A stretch of DNA of 64,000 nt from contig NZ_CP021404.1 of assembly GCF_002504165.1 (NCBI RefSeq), positions 2,170,001 through 2,234,000 of the forward strand, given 5' to 3'. Made by a program: the position numbers and the translations under genes. Source of the DNA: Pacificitalea manganoxidans. GTDB lineage: Bacteria > Pseudomonadota > Alphaproteobacteria > Rhodobacterales > Rhodobacteraceae. Position 1 is the stretch's first letter. The number at the start of each line of letters is the position of its first letter. The notes below the pieces were generated by a model. It ran no database searches and had not been told where the DNA came from. It was given only the letters and a program-made list of their open reading frames with translations. This document shows positions 9,267 through 18,080 of this stretch, one piece after another.

Positions 9267-10495
9267 GCGGTCATCCGGAAGACCAGCGATTTTAGATAGC
9301 CGCTTTCGGCCAGTTGCGGCAGCAGCGGATGGTCGGCCCCGGCAAAGCCGGTATGGATCAGCTGCGCCCGGCGCCCGCCCTTGCCGATCCCGCGCGCGGA
9401 GGCGTTGCGGAAACGGGTCAGATCGGCGGCGTGAGAACACGAACACACACACAGGATGCCGCCGTCAGCGACCAGACCAGCCGCCATCCGCGCGATCCGC
9501 TCATAGGCGCGCAGCCCCGCCTCAAGCGCCTGTTTCGAGGGCGCGAAAGCAGGCGGATCGCAGATCACGATGTCAAACCGCGCGCCCTCCTGCGCCATGG
9601 CTTCCAGTTCGGCAAAGGCATCGCCCTGCCGGGTGGTGAAGGCCGCGGCATGGCCGCTGGCCTCGGCCCCCTGCTGCGCCAGTTCAAGCGCCGGGCCGGA
9701 GCCATCGACCGCCACCGCGCTGACCGCACCCTGCGACAGCGCGGCAAGCGCGAACCCGCCCACATGGCAAAACACATCCAGCACCGTGCGCCCGCGCGCC
9801 AACCCGGCGATGAACGCGTGGTTCGGGCGCTGGTCGTAGAACAGCCCGGTTTTCTGCCCGCCCGTCAGGTCGGCCATATAGGTGGCGCCGTTCATCTTGA
9901 CCGGGATCGGGGCCGTGACCTCGCCGCGCAGCCATGTGGTGGCGTCATCGAGGCCTTCCAGTTTGCGGGCGCGGCCACTGCCGCTTTTCAAAATGGCGGT
10001 GACGCCCGTGACCTCGGCCAACGCATCGGCCAGCGTGTCGATCATGGCATCCGCCCATGCGGCGTTCGGCTGAATCACCGCCGCGTCGCCAAACCGGTCG
10101 ATCACGACGCCTGGCAGGCCGTCGGCCTCGGCATGGACCAGCCGGTAATAGGGCGCGTCATAAAGTTGCTCGCGCAGGTCCAGCGCGGCGCGCAGGCGCG
10201 TCACCAGCCAATTGTGATCGATCTCGACCTCGGCATCGAAATCCAACATGCGGGCGGTGATTTTCGAGTCGGGATTGACGGTCACGGTGCCCAGCGGGCG
10301 GCGTTCGGCGTCCTCCAGCCGGGCAATGGTGCCGGGCGTCAGGGATTTCGACCGCCGGTCAAGCACCAGCTCATCGGAATAAACCCATGGGAAGCCATGC
10401 CGGATCGCGCGGGCCTCGGCCTTGGGGCGCAGGCGCACGGTGGGCCGATCGGTTGCCGGGGAATGGGGGGCGGGGGTGTGCGCTGCATCTGTCAT
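9263..10495 (-). CDS. RlmI-like class I SAM-dependent RNA methyltransferase
   Basis: 410 residues. The N-terminal PUA-like RNA-binding domain includes RLRPKAEARAIRHGFPWVYS (about 20-40). The Rossmann methyltransferase domain carries VLDVFCHVGGFALAAL (motif I) and IVICDPPAFAPSK (catalytic DPP motif), then LCVCSCSH. This matches the RlmI/RlmK family of 23S rRNA cytosine-C5 methyltransferases; the exact target base is not certain. ATG 10495 is used; the longer frame to 10537 has no good start. Overlaps the PIN gene by 4 bases and may be transcribed with the small lipoprotein upstream. Confidence 0.88.
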   Translation of the reverse strand: MTDAAHTPAPHSPATDRPTVRLRPKAEARAIRHGFPWVYSDELVLDRRSKSLTPGTIARLEDAERRPLGTVTVNPDSKITARMLDFDAEVEIDHNWLVTRLRAALDLREQLYDAPYYRLVHAEADGLPGVVIDRFGDAAVIQPNAAWADAMIDTLADALAEVTGVTAILKSGSGRARKLEGLDDATTWLRGEVTAPIPVKMNGATYMADLTGGQKTGLFYDQRPNHAFIAGLARGRTVLDVFCHVGGFALAALSQGAVSAVAVDGSGPALELAQQGAEASGHAAAFTTRQGDAFAELEAMAQEGARFDIVICDPPAFAPSKQALEAGLRAYERIARMAAGLVADGGILCVCSCSHAADLTRFRNASARGIGKGGRRAQLIHTGFAGADHPLLPQLAESGYLKSLVFRMTA

Positions 10496-10571
10496 GCCCC
10501 GCCAATATCCCGTTCCCGCCGCCGACGGAAGCGGCAAGCCGCAGCAACGTGCCCTCTCGCACCGTCACATC

Positions 10572-10703
10572 CTACCGGAACGCGCCCGTGCTCCATGTCG
10601 TGCTGCGGATCTGCGGCACGAGGTCTTGGGAACTGGACGCAGCGCGCCCGCCCCCGCATGCGGAGAGACTGGCCAAAATCAGGCCAAATGTGAGCCATCG
10701 CAT
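10572..10703 (-). CDS. Small predicted lipoprotein
   Basis: 43 residues. MRWLTFGLILASLSACGGG is a short lipoprotein signal ending in a good lipobox (LSAC), followed by a 25-residue polar tail. GGAGG sits 9 bases ahead of the ATG at 10703, better than most starts in the window. It lies 76 bp upstream of the RlmI-like gene on the same strand. The tail is too short to recognise, and function is unknown. Confidence 0.55.
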   Translation of the reverse strand: MRWLTFGLILASLSACGGGRAASSSQDLVPQIRSTTWSTGAFR

Positions 10704-10969
10704 CACTATGATCCTCCGGGCCGAAACGACCCAAATCAATTGAACAATGACGCTAGGGTAACACATCGTGGCGCGTTCGCGGCGCAGGGGGCGAAAGTTT
10801 TCGCGCCCAAGGTGCAGAATGCAGGCGCCAGATCGCGCGGGGGACGCGCAAATTCAGCGAAATTTCAAAAGATTGGCAGCCCTGCCCGATCCTGTTCGCT
10901 AGTCCCGTGCTGCGGTGTTTGCGCAACAGGCCATAGGCCGGGGTCATCGCGACATGCCGTTCGGGCAAG

Positions 10970-10994
10970 AAAAAACCCCGGCAGATCCGGGGTT
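10970..10994 (-). terminator. Intrinsic terminator of the DUF1127-like gene
   Basis: Read on the minus strand: an 8-bp GC-rich stem (AACCCCGG/CCGGGGTT, loop of 5) followed by six T. A clean factor-independent terminator, 73 bp after the small gene's stop. Confidence 0.85.
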
Positions 10995-11067
10995 GTTTCA
11001 GGTGGGATCCGGTGATCCGTATATGGTGCGGCGTCGCTTCGGCAATGTCACGCCGAAGAGATGCGGC

Positions 11068-11232
11068 TCAGCGTGCGGCGACTGCTGCGCCGAAATTGCC
11101 GCGGCTGCGCAGCCAAGCGCCGATTTTGCGAATGCCGGAGGCAAAGGCCTGGGCCCGCAGGATGCGCGCGTCGCGCTCGATAGCAATCATGTCGATCATG
11201 CCGTATTCGTCCACGTAATCAGTATGTTTCAT
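11068..11232 (-). CDS. DUF1127-like small protein (RSP_7527 type)
   Basis: A 54-residue protein starting MKHTDYVDEYGMIDMIAIER and ending with the basic aromatic stretch RKIGAWLRSRGNFGAA. It resembles the short DUF1127/RSP_7527-type proteins of Rhodobacterales, some of which have been tied to stress-induced small-RNA loci. The ATG is 11232 with GGATG about 8 bases upstream. It has its own terminator (10970-10994), so it makes a very short abundant-type transcript. No separate sRNA could be identified between gene and terminator. Confidence 0.75.
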   Translation of the reverse strand: MKHTDYVDEYGMIDMIAIERDARILRAQAFASGIRKIGAWLRSRGNFGAAVAAR

Positions 11233-11491
11233 CGGGATGTCATCCTTTTCAGAACTTCAGCCCTCCCTTGCCAACGAACTTAGGTCATGGGGACGGGCAC
11301 GGAAACCGACAGGATGGTATTGCCGCATTGCAGAAACCGCATGGCTTGGCCCCGGCGGGACATGCATTGCGGGCAGACGTGGCGCAGCAGTGGCGGTTGA
11401 AATCAGCCGCGGGCGCGCTCAATCCAGTAACAGGGTCCACGCCATCGGGCGATCCCCCTGCCCGCCCCTCAAATGGGCCTGCGACACGGGT

Positions 11492-11520
11492 TTGTATTGT
11501 TAGCGCTAACTCACTATCAT
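11492..11520 (+). promoter_or_regulatory. edd promoter with embedded palindromic operator
   Basis: TTGTAT (11492-11497), a 17-bp spacer, and TATCAT (11515-11520) form a good sigma-70 promoter. The spacer contains the perfect 12-bp palindrome GTTAGCGCTAAC (11499-11510), the shape of a LacI-family operator with a central GC step. A repressor bound there would block polymerase directly. The remainder of the 339-base gap between the DUF1127-like gene and edd shows nothing else recognisable. Confidence 0.7.
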
Positions 11521-11571
11521 GCGCGACAAAGACCCCAGCGTCTTCAGAATCACAGCCAGCGGATCATGCCA

Positions 11572-13377
11572 ATGCCCCTCGACGCCACCGTCCATAAAGT
11601 CACCCAACGGATCATCGAACGCAGCAAGGCGCCGCGCAGCGCCTATCTGGACCGTATGGCCCGCGCCGCCGATGAAGGCCCGCGCCGGGCGCATCTCACC
11701 TGTGGCAATCAGGCCCACGCCTATGCCGCGATGGGCGAGGACAAAGACAGCCTTGCCACCACGAGCGCCGGCAATATCGGCATCGTCACCGCCTATAATG
11801 ACATGCTGTCCGCGCATCAGCCGTTCGAGCGTTTTCCCGACCTGATCCGCCGGGCCGCGCGCGATGCAGGCGGCACCGCGCAGGTGGCGGGCGGCGTGCC
11901 AGCCATGTGCGATGGCGTGACACAAGGCCAGGTCGGCATGGAACTGTCGCTGTTTTCGCGCGATGTGATCGCGCTCGCCACCGGTGTCGCGCTCAGCCAC
12001 AACACGTTCGACTCCGCGCTCTACCTTGGCGTCTGCGACAAGATCGTGCCGGGTCTGGTCATTGCCGCGGCCACCTTTGGCTATCTGCCGGGGATCTTCC
12101 TGCCCGCCGGACCGATGACCTCGGGCCTGCCCAATGACGAAAAATCCCGCGTGCGCCAGCAATTCGCGACCGGCGAAGTGGGCCGGGATGAGTTGATGAA
12201 GGCGGAAATGGCCTCCTATCACGGGCCGGGCACCTGCACGTTCTACGGCACCGCGAATTCCAACCAGATGCTGATGGAGTTCATGGGGCTGCACCTGCCA
12301 GGGGCGAGCTTCGTCAATCCCAACACGCCGCTGCGCGATGCGCTCACCATCGCCGGGACGGAGCGCGCGTTGCAGATCACCGCGCTTGGCAACGATTATC
12401 GCCCCGTGGCGCAGGTGCTGGATGAAAAGGCCTTCGTCAACGGGATGGTCGGGCTGATGGCCACCGGCGGCTCCACCAACCTGATCCTGCACCTGCCCGC
12501 GATGGCCCGTGCGGCGGGCGTGATCCTCGATCTGGAGGATTTCTCGGACCTTTCCGCCGTGACCCCGCTGATGGCCAAGGTCTATCCCAACGGGCTGGCC
12601 GACGTGAACCATTTCCACGCGGCGGGCGGGCTTGGCTACATGATCGGCGATCTGCTGAACGAAGGCCTGCTGCATCCCGACACCAAAACCGTGGCAGGCG
12701 ACGGGCTGGCCGATTACACCCGCGAGCCGAAAATCGTCGATGGCGCGCTGAGCTGGCAGGAAGGGGCGGGCCAATCGCTCAACGATAAGATCCTGCGCCC
12801 CGCCGCCGATCCGTTCCAGAAATCGGGCGGTCTACGGCAGCTTGCCGGCAATCTTGGGCGCGGCGTGATGAAAGTCTCCGCGGTGGCGCCCGAACGCCAT
12901 GTGATCGAAGCGCCCGCGCGGATCTTCCACGATCAGGGCGCTGTGAAGGAGGCCTTCAAGCAGGGCGAATTCACGTCGGACACCGTGGTCGTCGTCCGGT
13001 TTCAGGGGCCCAAAGCCAACGGCATGCCCGAATTGCATTCCCTGACCCCGACCCTTGCGGTGTTGCAGGATCGCGGGTTGAAGGTGGCGCTGGTCACCGA
13101 TGGCCGCATGTCGGGCGCGTCGGGCAAGGTGCCGTCCGCCATCCATGTCAGCCCCGAAGCTGCCGATGGCGGCCCGCTCGCCCGCCTGCGCGACGGCGAC
13201 ATCGTGCGCGTCGATGCGGTTGCAGGCACGCTCAGCGTGTTGGCCGAGGACTTCGACAGCCGCGAGCCGGTCGCCGCCGACCTCAGCGGCAACAAGTTCG
13301 GCATTGGTCGGGAGCTGTTCGAGGCGTTCCGCCAGAATGTCGGCCCCGCCACCGCTGGCGCGGGCGTCGTCGTCTGA
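11572..13377 (+). CDS. edd: Phosphogluconate dehydratase
   Basis: Dehydrates 6-phosphogluconate to KDPG, the committing step of the Entner-Doudoroff pathway. The 601-residue length equals the family norm. Iron-sulfur cysteines are visible in [13 protein letters not shown] and [16 protein letters not shown], and the IlvD/Edd signature in [19 protein letters not shown] 11572 is chosen; ATG 11566 is two codons upstream and equally possible. The leader is about 45 nt after the promoter at 11492-11520. Followed by a strong hairpin and eda. Confidence 0.96.
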   Translation: MPLDATVHKVTQRIIERSKAPRSAYLDRMARAADEGPRRAHLTCGNQAHAYAAMGEDKDSLATTSAGNIGIVTAYNDMLSAHQPFERFPDLIRRAARDAGGTAQVAGGVPAMCDGVTQGQVGMELSLFSRDVIALATGVALSHNTFDSALYLGVCDKIVPGLVIAAATFGYLPGIFLPAGPMTSGLPNDEKSRVRQQFATGEVGRDELMKAEMASYHGPGTCTFYGTANSNQMLMEFMGLHLPGASFVNPNTPLRDALTIAGTERALQITALGNDYRPVAQVLDEKAFVNGMVGLMATGGSTNLILHLPAMARAAGVILDLEDFSDLSAVTPLMAKVYPNGLADVNHFHAAGGLGYMIGDLLNEGLLHPDTKTVAGDGLADYTREPKIVDGALSWQEGAGQSLNDKILRPAADPFQKSGGLRQLAGNLGRGVMKVSAVAPERHVIEAPARIFHDQGAVKEAFKQGEFTSDTVVVVRFQGPKANGMPELHSLTPTLAVLQDRGLKVALVTDGRMSGASGKVPSAIHVSPEAADGGPLARLRDGDIVRVDAVAGTLSVLAEDFDSREPVAADLSGNKFGIGRELFEAFRQNVGPATAGAGVVV

Positions 13378-13382
13378 TCCCG

Positions 13383-13434
13383 CATCCCGGCCCGCCCGCA
13401 CAAGCAAGCACACAGCGGGCAGGCCGGGATGTTT
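13383..13434 (+). terminator. Long hairpin between edd and eda
   Basis: CATCCCGGCC-CGCCCGC (13383-13399) pairs with GCGGGC-A-GGCCGGGATG (13415-13431) with a single bulge, followed by TTT. Such a stem could end or attenuate the edd message, or protect its 3' end. A second smaller hairpin (CCGCCGG 13517-13523, CCGGCGG 13535-13541) lies just ahead of the eda ribosome-binding site. Confidence 0.6.
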
Positions 13435-13564
13435 CAACATGGGCGGCCATCGGCATCCCTGCCTGTTCCGCCGGGCCACGATGCTCCGCCTGTCTTTCAA
13501 TATGGTTAAAATATCCCCGCCGGAGGCATATTTCCCGGCGGACCCTCGCAAAAAGGATCTCGCC

Positions 13565-14206
13565 ATGACCCCTCAGGACGCAAGCCGCCGCACCGAGGAT
13601 CTCTGCCGCCGGGCCCCTGTGGTGCCGGTTCTCGTGATCGATGACGCCGCCCATGCCGAAGCGCTGGCGCGGGCGCTGGTTGCGGGCGGCCTGCCCGCGC
13701 TGGAGGTGACGCTGCGCACGCCTGCCGCGCTTGACGCGATCCGTGCCATGGCACAGGTGCCGGGCGGTGTGGTCGGTGCGGGCACCCTGCTCACCCCCGA
13801 AGATGTCCGCGCCGCCAAGGCCGCAGGCGCGCAATTCGGCGTCTCACCCGGCGCGACGGATGTGCTGCTTCAGGCCTGCGAGGACGAAGACCTGCCGCTG
13901 CTGCCCGGTGCCGCCACCGCGACCGAGGCGATGCGCCTGCTGGAGCGCGGCTACACGGCGATGAAGTTCTTCCCCGCCGAAGCCTCGGGCGGCGCGCCCG
14001 CGCTGAAGGCGATCGGCGCGCCGATCCCGCAGATCAGCTTCTGCCCCACCGGCGGCGTCAGCCTGAAAAACGCGCGCGACTATCTGAGCCTGCCCAATGT
14101 CATGTGTGTCGGCGGCAGCTGGGTCGCGCCCAAGGATAAGGTGCAGTCCGGCGACTGGGACGGCATCGAAGCACTCGCCCGCGAAGCCGCCGCGCTGAAA
14201 GCATGA
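13565..14206 (+). CDS. eda: KDPG/KHG aldolase
   Basis: Splits 2-keto-3-deoxy-6-phosphogluconate into pyruvate and glyceraldehyde 3-phosphate. The 213-residue class I aldolase shows the catalytic glutamate in LPALEVTLRTP, the GAGTLLTPED motif and the Schiff-base lysine in YTAMKFFPAE, then CPTGGVS and VGGSWVAP. ATG 13565 has AAAAAGGAT upstream. Lies 187 bp after edd; the two likely share the upstream promoter, possibly at different levels because of the intervening hairpin. Confidence 0.95.
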   Translation: MTPQDASRRTEDLCRRAPVVPVLVIDDAAHAEALARALVAGGLPALEVTLRTPAALDAIRAMAQVPGGVVGAGTLLTPEDVRAAKAAGAQFGVSPGATDVLLQACEDEDLPLLPGAATATEAMRLLERGYTAMKFFPAEASGGAPALKAIGAPIPQISFCPTGGVSLKNARDYLSLPNVMCVGGSWVAPKDKVQSGDWDGIEALAREAAALKA

Positions 14207-14301
14207 TCGCGGTCCGCGCGGCGGTGGTGCGGGGCCGTCAACGCCCCTGTCCCGCCGCGCGGCCTGCGGCGCAGGTCTGATGCGGGTCAGATCGCACTAG
14301 A

Positions 14302-14583
14302 TCAGGTCAGACCTCGCCGCCCCCGCCAGCCGCCCCGCCGCTGACCCGGCGCGGGATCACTGGTGCCCAAGCCTTCTTTCAGCACCTGCGTCATGGGATG
14401 CAGCGGATCGGTCGCCCCGTAGCGCGCCAGCAACCGCCGCAGCGCCGGTTGCGCCGCACCGTCGATCGACAGAGCCCAATCCATGAAGATCGAGCGGCAT
14501 TCGCCCGCGCCGATCCCGTCGATGCGATAGGCCTCGCGGATCAGGCCCTTGGGATCGTCTGCCTCGCCCAGCGTCTTCATCAT
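14302..14583 (-). CDS. Conserved small hypothetical protein coupled to glnE
   Basis: 93 residues, beginning MMKTLGEADDPKGLIREAYR and ending in an Arg/Gly-rich tail. No recognised domain. The ATG (14583) overlaps the glnE stop as ATGA, so it is translated as part of the glnE message; the ATG at 14580 is a one-codon alternative. The predicted fold is a compact helical protein with the acidic GAGECRSIFMDWALSIDG patch. Function unknown. Confidence 0.65.
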   Translation of the reverse strand: MMKTLGEADDPKGLIREAYRIDGIGAGECRSIFMDWALSIDGAAQPALRRLLARYGATDPLHPMTQVLKEGLGTSDPAPGQRRGGWRGRRGLT

Positions 14584-17396
14584 GTCTCGTCCTTTTCGGT
14601 GCCGGCGGGGCCAAGCGCCGCGCCGATGATCTCTGCGGCGGCGGCGCTGCCTTCGGCCAGGCGCCGTTCCAGAAGCGCGATGTCGCATGTCGCAGCCGCC
14701 TCATCGCCCAGACCGGCATCGCGCAGCATCATCGCACAGCCGCCCTGCCCCAGCCGCCGGGGCGAGAACCGTTCCTCGGTGATGAGCCGCCCGGCGGCCT
14801 GCACCGCGCGCAGCAGGCCGTAATGCGTCCGCAGATGGGCGGTCTTCTCGGCCCCGATCCAGTCGGCGGCGCTGTCGATCTGGGCATCGGTCGCGGTGAC
14901 ATCCGCCCCCGCCAGCAGGGCCGCGGTCTGCGCGAATAGCTCGATATCCTGCATCCGGCCCGGTCCCCGCTTGGCATCCAGCGGCGCATCGGCGGGTTTT
15001 GCCTCGGCCAGACGGGCGCGCATATCGGCGACGGATTGCAGGGTCGCGGCGCGGTCGCGGCGGCTGCGCAGCACATCGGCACGCACCCGGGTGACTTCCT
15101 CCTGCAACTCCGGCGCACCGGCGATGGGCCGGGCGCGGGTCAGCGCCAGATGCTCCCACGTCCAGGCTTCGCTTTTCTGATAGGTCGCGAAAGCCTCCAG
15201 CGCGGTCGCCACCGGGCCCTGCCGCCCCGACGGGCGCAGACGCATGTCGACCTCGTAAAGACGCCCTTCGGCCGTCGGGGCCGATAGCGCGGTGACCAGC
15301 GCCTGCGTCAGACGCGCGTAATAGGGCCGGGCCGCCAAGGGGCGCCGCCCCTCGGACATTTCGATCCCGCCCGCGTCGTAGATCACGATGATATCCAGAT
15401 CGGATTGCGCGGTGAGCCACCCGGCCCCCAGCGCGCCCATGCCCAGCACCATCGCGCCGCGACCGGGCGGAGCGCCGTGCTTTTCGGCGAAGTGATCGGT
15501 GACGACGGGCAGCAGCGCGCCGATCACCGCCTCGGCCAGATCGGCATATTGCGCCCCGGTTTCATCGACCGCGATCAGCCCGCGCAGGTGATGCACGCCG
15601 GTGCGGAAATGCCATTCCTTGGCCCAGCGGCGCGCGGTATCGAGCCGGGTTTCGTAATCCGGGGCCGCCGCCAGCCGGTTCGCCAATTCCGTGCGCAGCG
15701 CGGCGCGGCCCGGCCAATCGGCAAAGAAGCTGCCCCCGATCACCGCGTCCAGCACACTGGCATTATGCGACAGATAGCGTGCCAAGGCGGGCGCGGTGGC
15801 GGCAATGTCGGTGATAAGCCGCAGAAGCTGCGGATTGGCCTCGAACATCGAAAACAGCTGCACCCCGGCAGGCAGGCCGGACAGGAACCCGTCAAACGCG
15901 GCCAGCGCTTCTTCGGGTTTGGGAGCGCTTTGCAATTGCGCCAGCAATTCGGGCTTCAACCGTTTGAAAATCGCCATCGCCCGGTCGGATCGCAGCGCCG
16001 GATAGCTGCGCCATTTCTCGACGATTTCCGGCTCCGGACCCGCGTCCTCCTCTGCCGCCGCGCCGGGCGTGCCGGGGGCAAAGAAGGTTTCGGTTTCGGC
16101 GGCGACCATTTCCAGACGGGCGCGCAGATCGGCGCGGAACGCTTCGGTATCGCCGTGCCCGCACATCCGTGCCAGCCGGTCGAACCCCTCGGCGTCGCGG
16201 GGCAGCATATGGGTCTGGGCATCGGCCACCTGTTGCAGCCGGTGTTCCACCTCGCGGTGGGCGCGGTAGGCCGTGCCCAGACGCGCCACCACATCGCCGG
16301 GCACCCAGCCCGCCTGTTCCAGTGCGGCGAGCCCGGCCAGCGTGCCGCGTTCGCGCAGCCGCGGATCACGGCCACCGGCGATCAACTGCCGGGTCTGGGT
16401 GAAGAACTCGATTTCGCGGATGCCGCCGGGGGCAAGTTTCAGATCCCGGCTTTCCAGCGTGCCGGTGCCGTGCAGCCCCTTGTGATCGCGGATCTTGAGC
16501 CGCATGTCATAGGCATCCTGAATGGCCGCGAAATCCAGATGTTTGCGCCAGACAAAGGGCCGCAGCCGATCCAGATACGCCGCCCCCGCCGCCAGATCGC
16601 CCGCGCAGGGCCGTGCCTTGATATGTGCCGCGCGTTCCCATGTGCGGCCAAGGCTTTCGTAGTAGCGTTCCGCCTGCTCCATCGCCAGAACGACCGGCGT
16701 GCTTGACGCATCGGGCCGCAGCCGCAGATCGGTGCGGAACACATAGCCCTCCCCCGTGATGTCGCTGAGAAGCTGGGTCAACTTGCGCACCACACGGATG
16801 AAACCGGCGCGCGCCTCGGGCCAGTTGCCGCCGCGATAGCGATCCTGATCGACAAGGCAGATCAGGTCGATATCCGACGAATAGTTCAGCTCATGCGCGC
16901 CCATTTTGCCCATGGCCAACACGCATAGCCCGGCAGCGTCGGGCAGATCGGCTTCGGTCGCTCCGGGAATACGGCCCCGCGCGATTTCGGGGGCAAGCAG
17001 CGCCTTCAGCCCCGCATCGCAGGCCGCATCCGCCAGCCGGGTCAGCGCGCCGGTCACCTGTTCCAGCGTCCAGACCCCGCCCAGATCGGCCAGCCCGGTA
17101 TAGAGCGCGACGCGCCGTTTGGCCTGCCGCAATGTCGCGCCCAACCCCTCCAGCGGCTGTTCCGGCAGCGGCGTCAGCAACCCGTCCAGCACCGCGCGCG
17201 GATCGTCGTGGAGCGCAGCCTCCAGCCAGTCGCGCTCCCGCTCGATCAAACCGCGCAGATAGGGGCTGCACCCGGCGGTGCCCGCAATCAGTTGACGCAG
17301 TTCGGGCGCGGCATCGGGGAACAGCGCGGCGCAGTCCTCTCCGGCCTGAGCATCATGGGCAATCGGGTGGCGGGTGATGGCGCTGGTAAATGTCAT
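14580..17396 (-). CDS. glnE: Bifunctional glutamine synthetase adenylyltransferase/adenylyl-removing enzyme
   Basis: Adenylylates glutamine synthetase when nitrogen is plentiful and removes the AMP (phosphorolysis) when it is scarce, under PII control. The 938-residue protein has two nucleotidyltransferase domains, recognised by YSSDIDLICLVD in the N-half and AQSDLDIIVIYD in the C-half, each followed by a helical domain. The start is ATG 17396: the frame is open much further upstream, but that region is antisense to ybaK and the repeat array. It fits physiologically with the nitrate assimilation genes in this window. Confidence 0.94.
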   Translation of the reverse strand: MTFTSAITRHPIAHDAQAGEDCAALFPDAAPELRQLIAGTAGCSPYLRGLIERERDWLEAALHDDPRAVLDGLLTPLPEQPLEGLGATLRQAKRRVALYTGLADLGGVWTLEQVTGALTRLADAACDAGLKALLAPEIARGRIPGATEADLPDAAGLCVLAMGKMGAHELNYSSDIDLICLVDQDRYRGGNWPEARAGFIRVVRKLTQLLSDITGEGYVFRTDLRLRPDASSTPVVLAMEQAERYYESLGRTWERAAHIKARPCAGDLAAGAAYLDRLRPFVWRKHLDFAAIQDAYDMRLKIRDHKGLHGTGTLESRDLKLAPGGIREIEFFTQTRQLIAGGRDPRLRERGTLAGLAALEQAGWVPGDVVARLGTAYRAHREVEHRLQQVADAQTHMLPRDAEGFDRLARMCGHGDTEAFRADLRARLEMVAAETETFFAPGTPGAAAEEDAGPEPEIVEKWRSYPALRSDRAMAIFKRLKPELLAQLQSAPKPEEALAAFDGFLSGLPAGVQLFSMFEANPQLLRLITDIAATAPALARYLSHNASVLDAVIGGSFFADWPGRAALRTELANRLAAAPDYETRLDTARRWAKEWHFRTGVHHLRGLIAVDETGAQYADLAEAVIGALLPVVTDHFAEKHGAPPGRGAMVLGMGALGAGWLTAQSDLDIIVIYDAGGIEMSEGRRPLAARPYYARLTQALVTALSAPTAEGRLYEVDMRLRPSGRQGPVATALEAFATYQKSEAWTWEHLALTRARPIAGAPELQEEVTRVRADVLRSRRDRAATLQSVADMRARLAEAKPADAPLDAKRGPGRMQDIELFAQTAALLAGADVTATDAQIDSAADWIGAEKTAHLRTHYGLLRAVQAAGRLITEERFSPRRLGQGGCAMMLRDAGLGDEAAATCDIALLERRLAEGSAAAAEIIGAALGPAGTEKDET

Positions 17397-17522
17397 GACC
17401 TTTGCTTGCCCTGCCGCGCGCGGGCGGTCAATCGGTGTCGCGCGGGGCCGACACTTGCGATGCGGGGCGGTTGCGGCAACACTGACGTCCGAACCCCGCA
17501 CCTGCCGGAGCCGGAGCCGCCG

Positions 17523-18008
17523 ATGAGCCAGAGCCTGACCCGCGTGAAAGCCGCCCTGCAGGAGGCAGGTCTGAGGCCGAATGTCCGCACCTGCGAGACC
17601 GAAACCCGCACCGCCGCGCAGGCCGCCGCCGAAGCGGGTGTCGAGATCGACCGCATCGCCAAATCCATCATCGTCATGGGACGCGACACTGGCAGGCTCG
17701 CGTTGTTCATCACCGCAGGCGGCAGTCAGGTGAATTCCACCCGCGCCAGCGCCTGTCTGGATGAGCCGGTCGCCCTGCCCGATGCCGACATGATCCGGGC
17801 CGTCACCGGCTTTGCCGTCGGCGGCGTGGCCCCGGTGGGACACAAGACCCCGATCCGCGCGTTCTTTGACCCCTACCTCATCCGCTTCCCGGAAATCTGG
17901 GCCGCCGCCGGCACGCCCCGACACATCTTTGCCATCGCACCGATGGACCTGATCCGGGTGACCGCCGCCACCGTGCAGGACTTCACCGCCCCGCGCGAGG
18001 ATGTGTGA
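17523..18008 (+). CDS. YbaK/EbsC-family aminoacyl-tRNA deacylase
   Basis: 161-residue single-domain protein of the ProX/YbaK editing family, which hydrolyses mischarged tRNAs such as Cys- or Ala-tRNA(Pro). Key parts: IAKSIIVMG (family lysine), the A-x-G region AVGGVAPVGHKTPIRAFFD, and RHIFAIAPMDLIRVT. ATG 17523. Divergent from glnE with 126 bp between them. Substrate specificity cannot be fixed from sequence. Confidence 0.85.
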   Translation: MSQSLTRVKAALQEAGLRPNVRTCETETRTAAQAAAEAGVEIDRIAKSIIVMGRDTGRLALFITAGGSQVNSTRASACLDEPVALPDADMIRAVTGFAVGGVAPVGHKTPIRAFFDPYLIRFPEIWAAAGTPRHIFAIAPMDLIRVTAATVQDFTAPREDV

Positions 18009-18080
18009 CGCCCCGCAAGCGGCATCTGTGCACTTATGGGCAACGGGGGTCGCCAGTTTCCGCTGGACCTGATGCGCGAC

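Noticed and set aside
10704-10969. Possible small RNA with CCUCC-type motifs between the lipoprotein and the DUF1127-like gene
   Set aside because: No repeated CCTCC loops or separate terminator found in this stretch.
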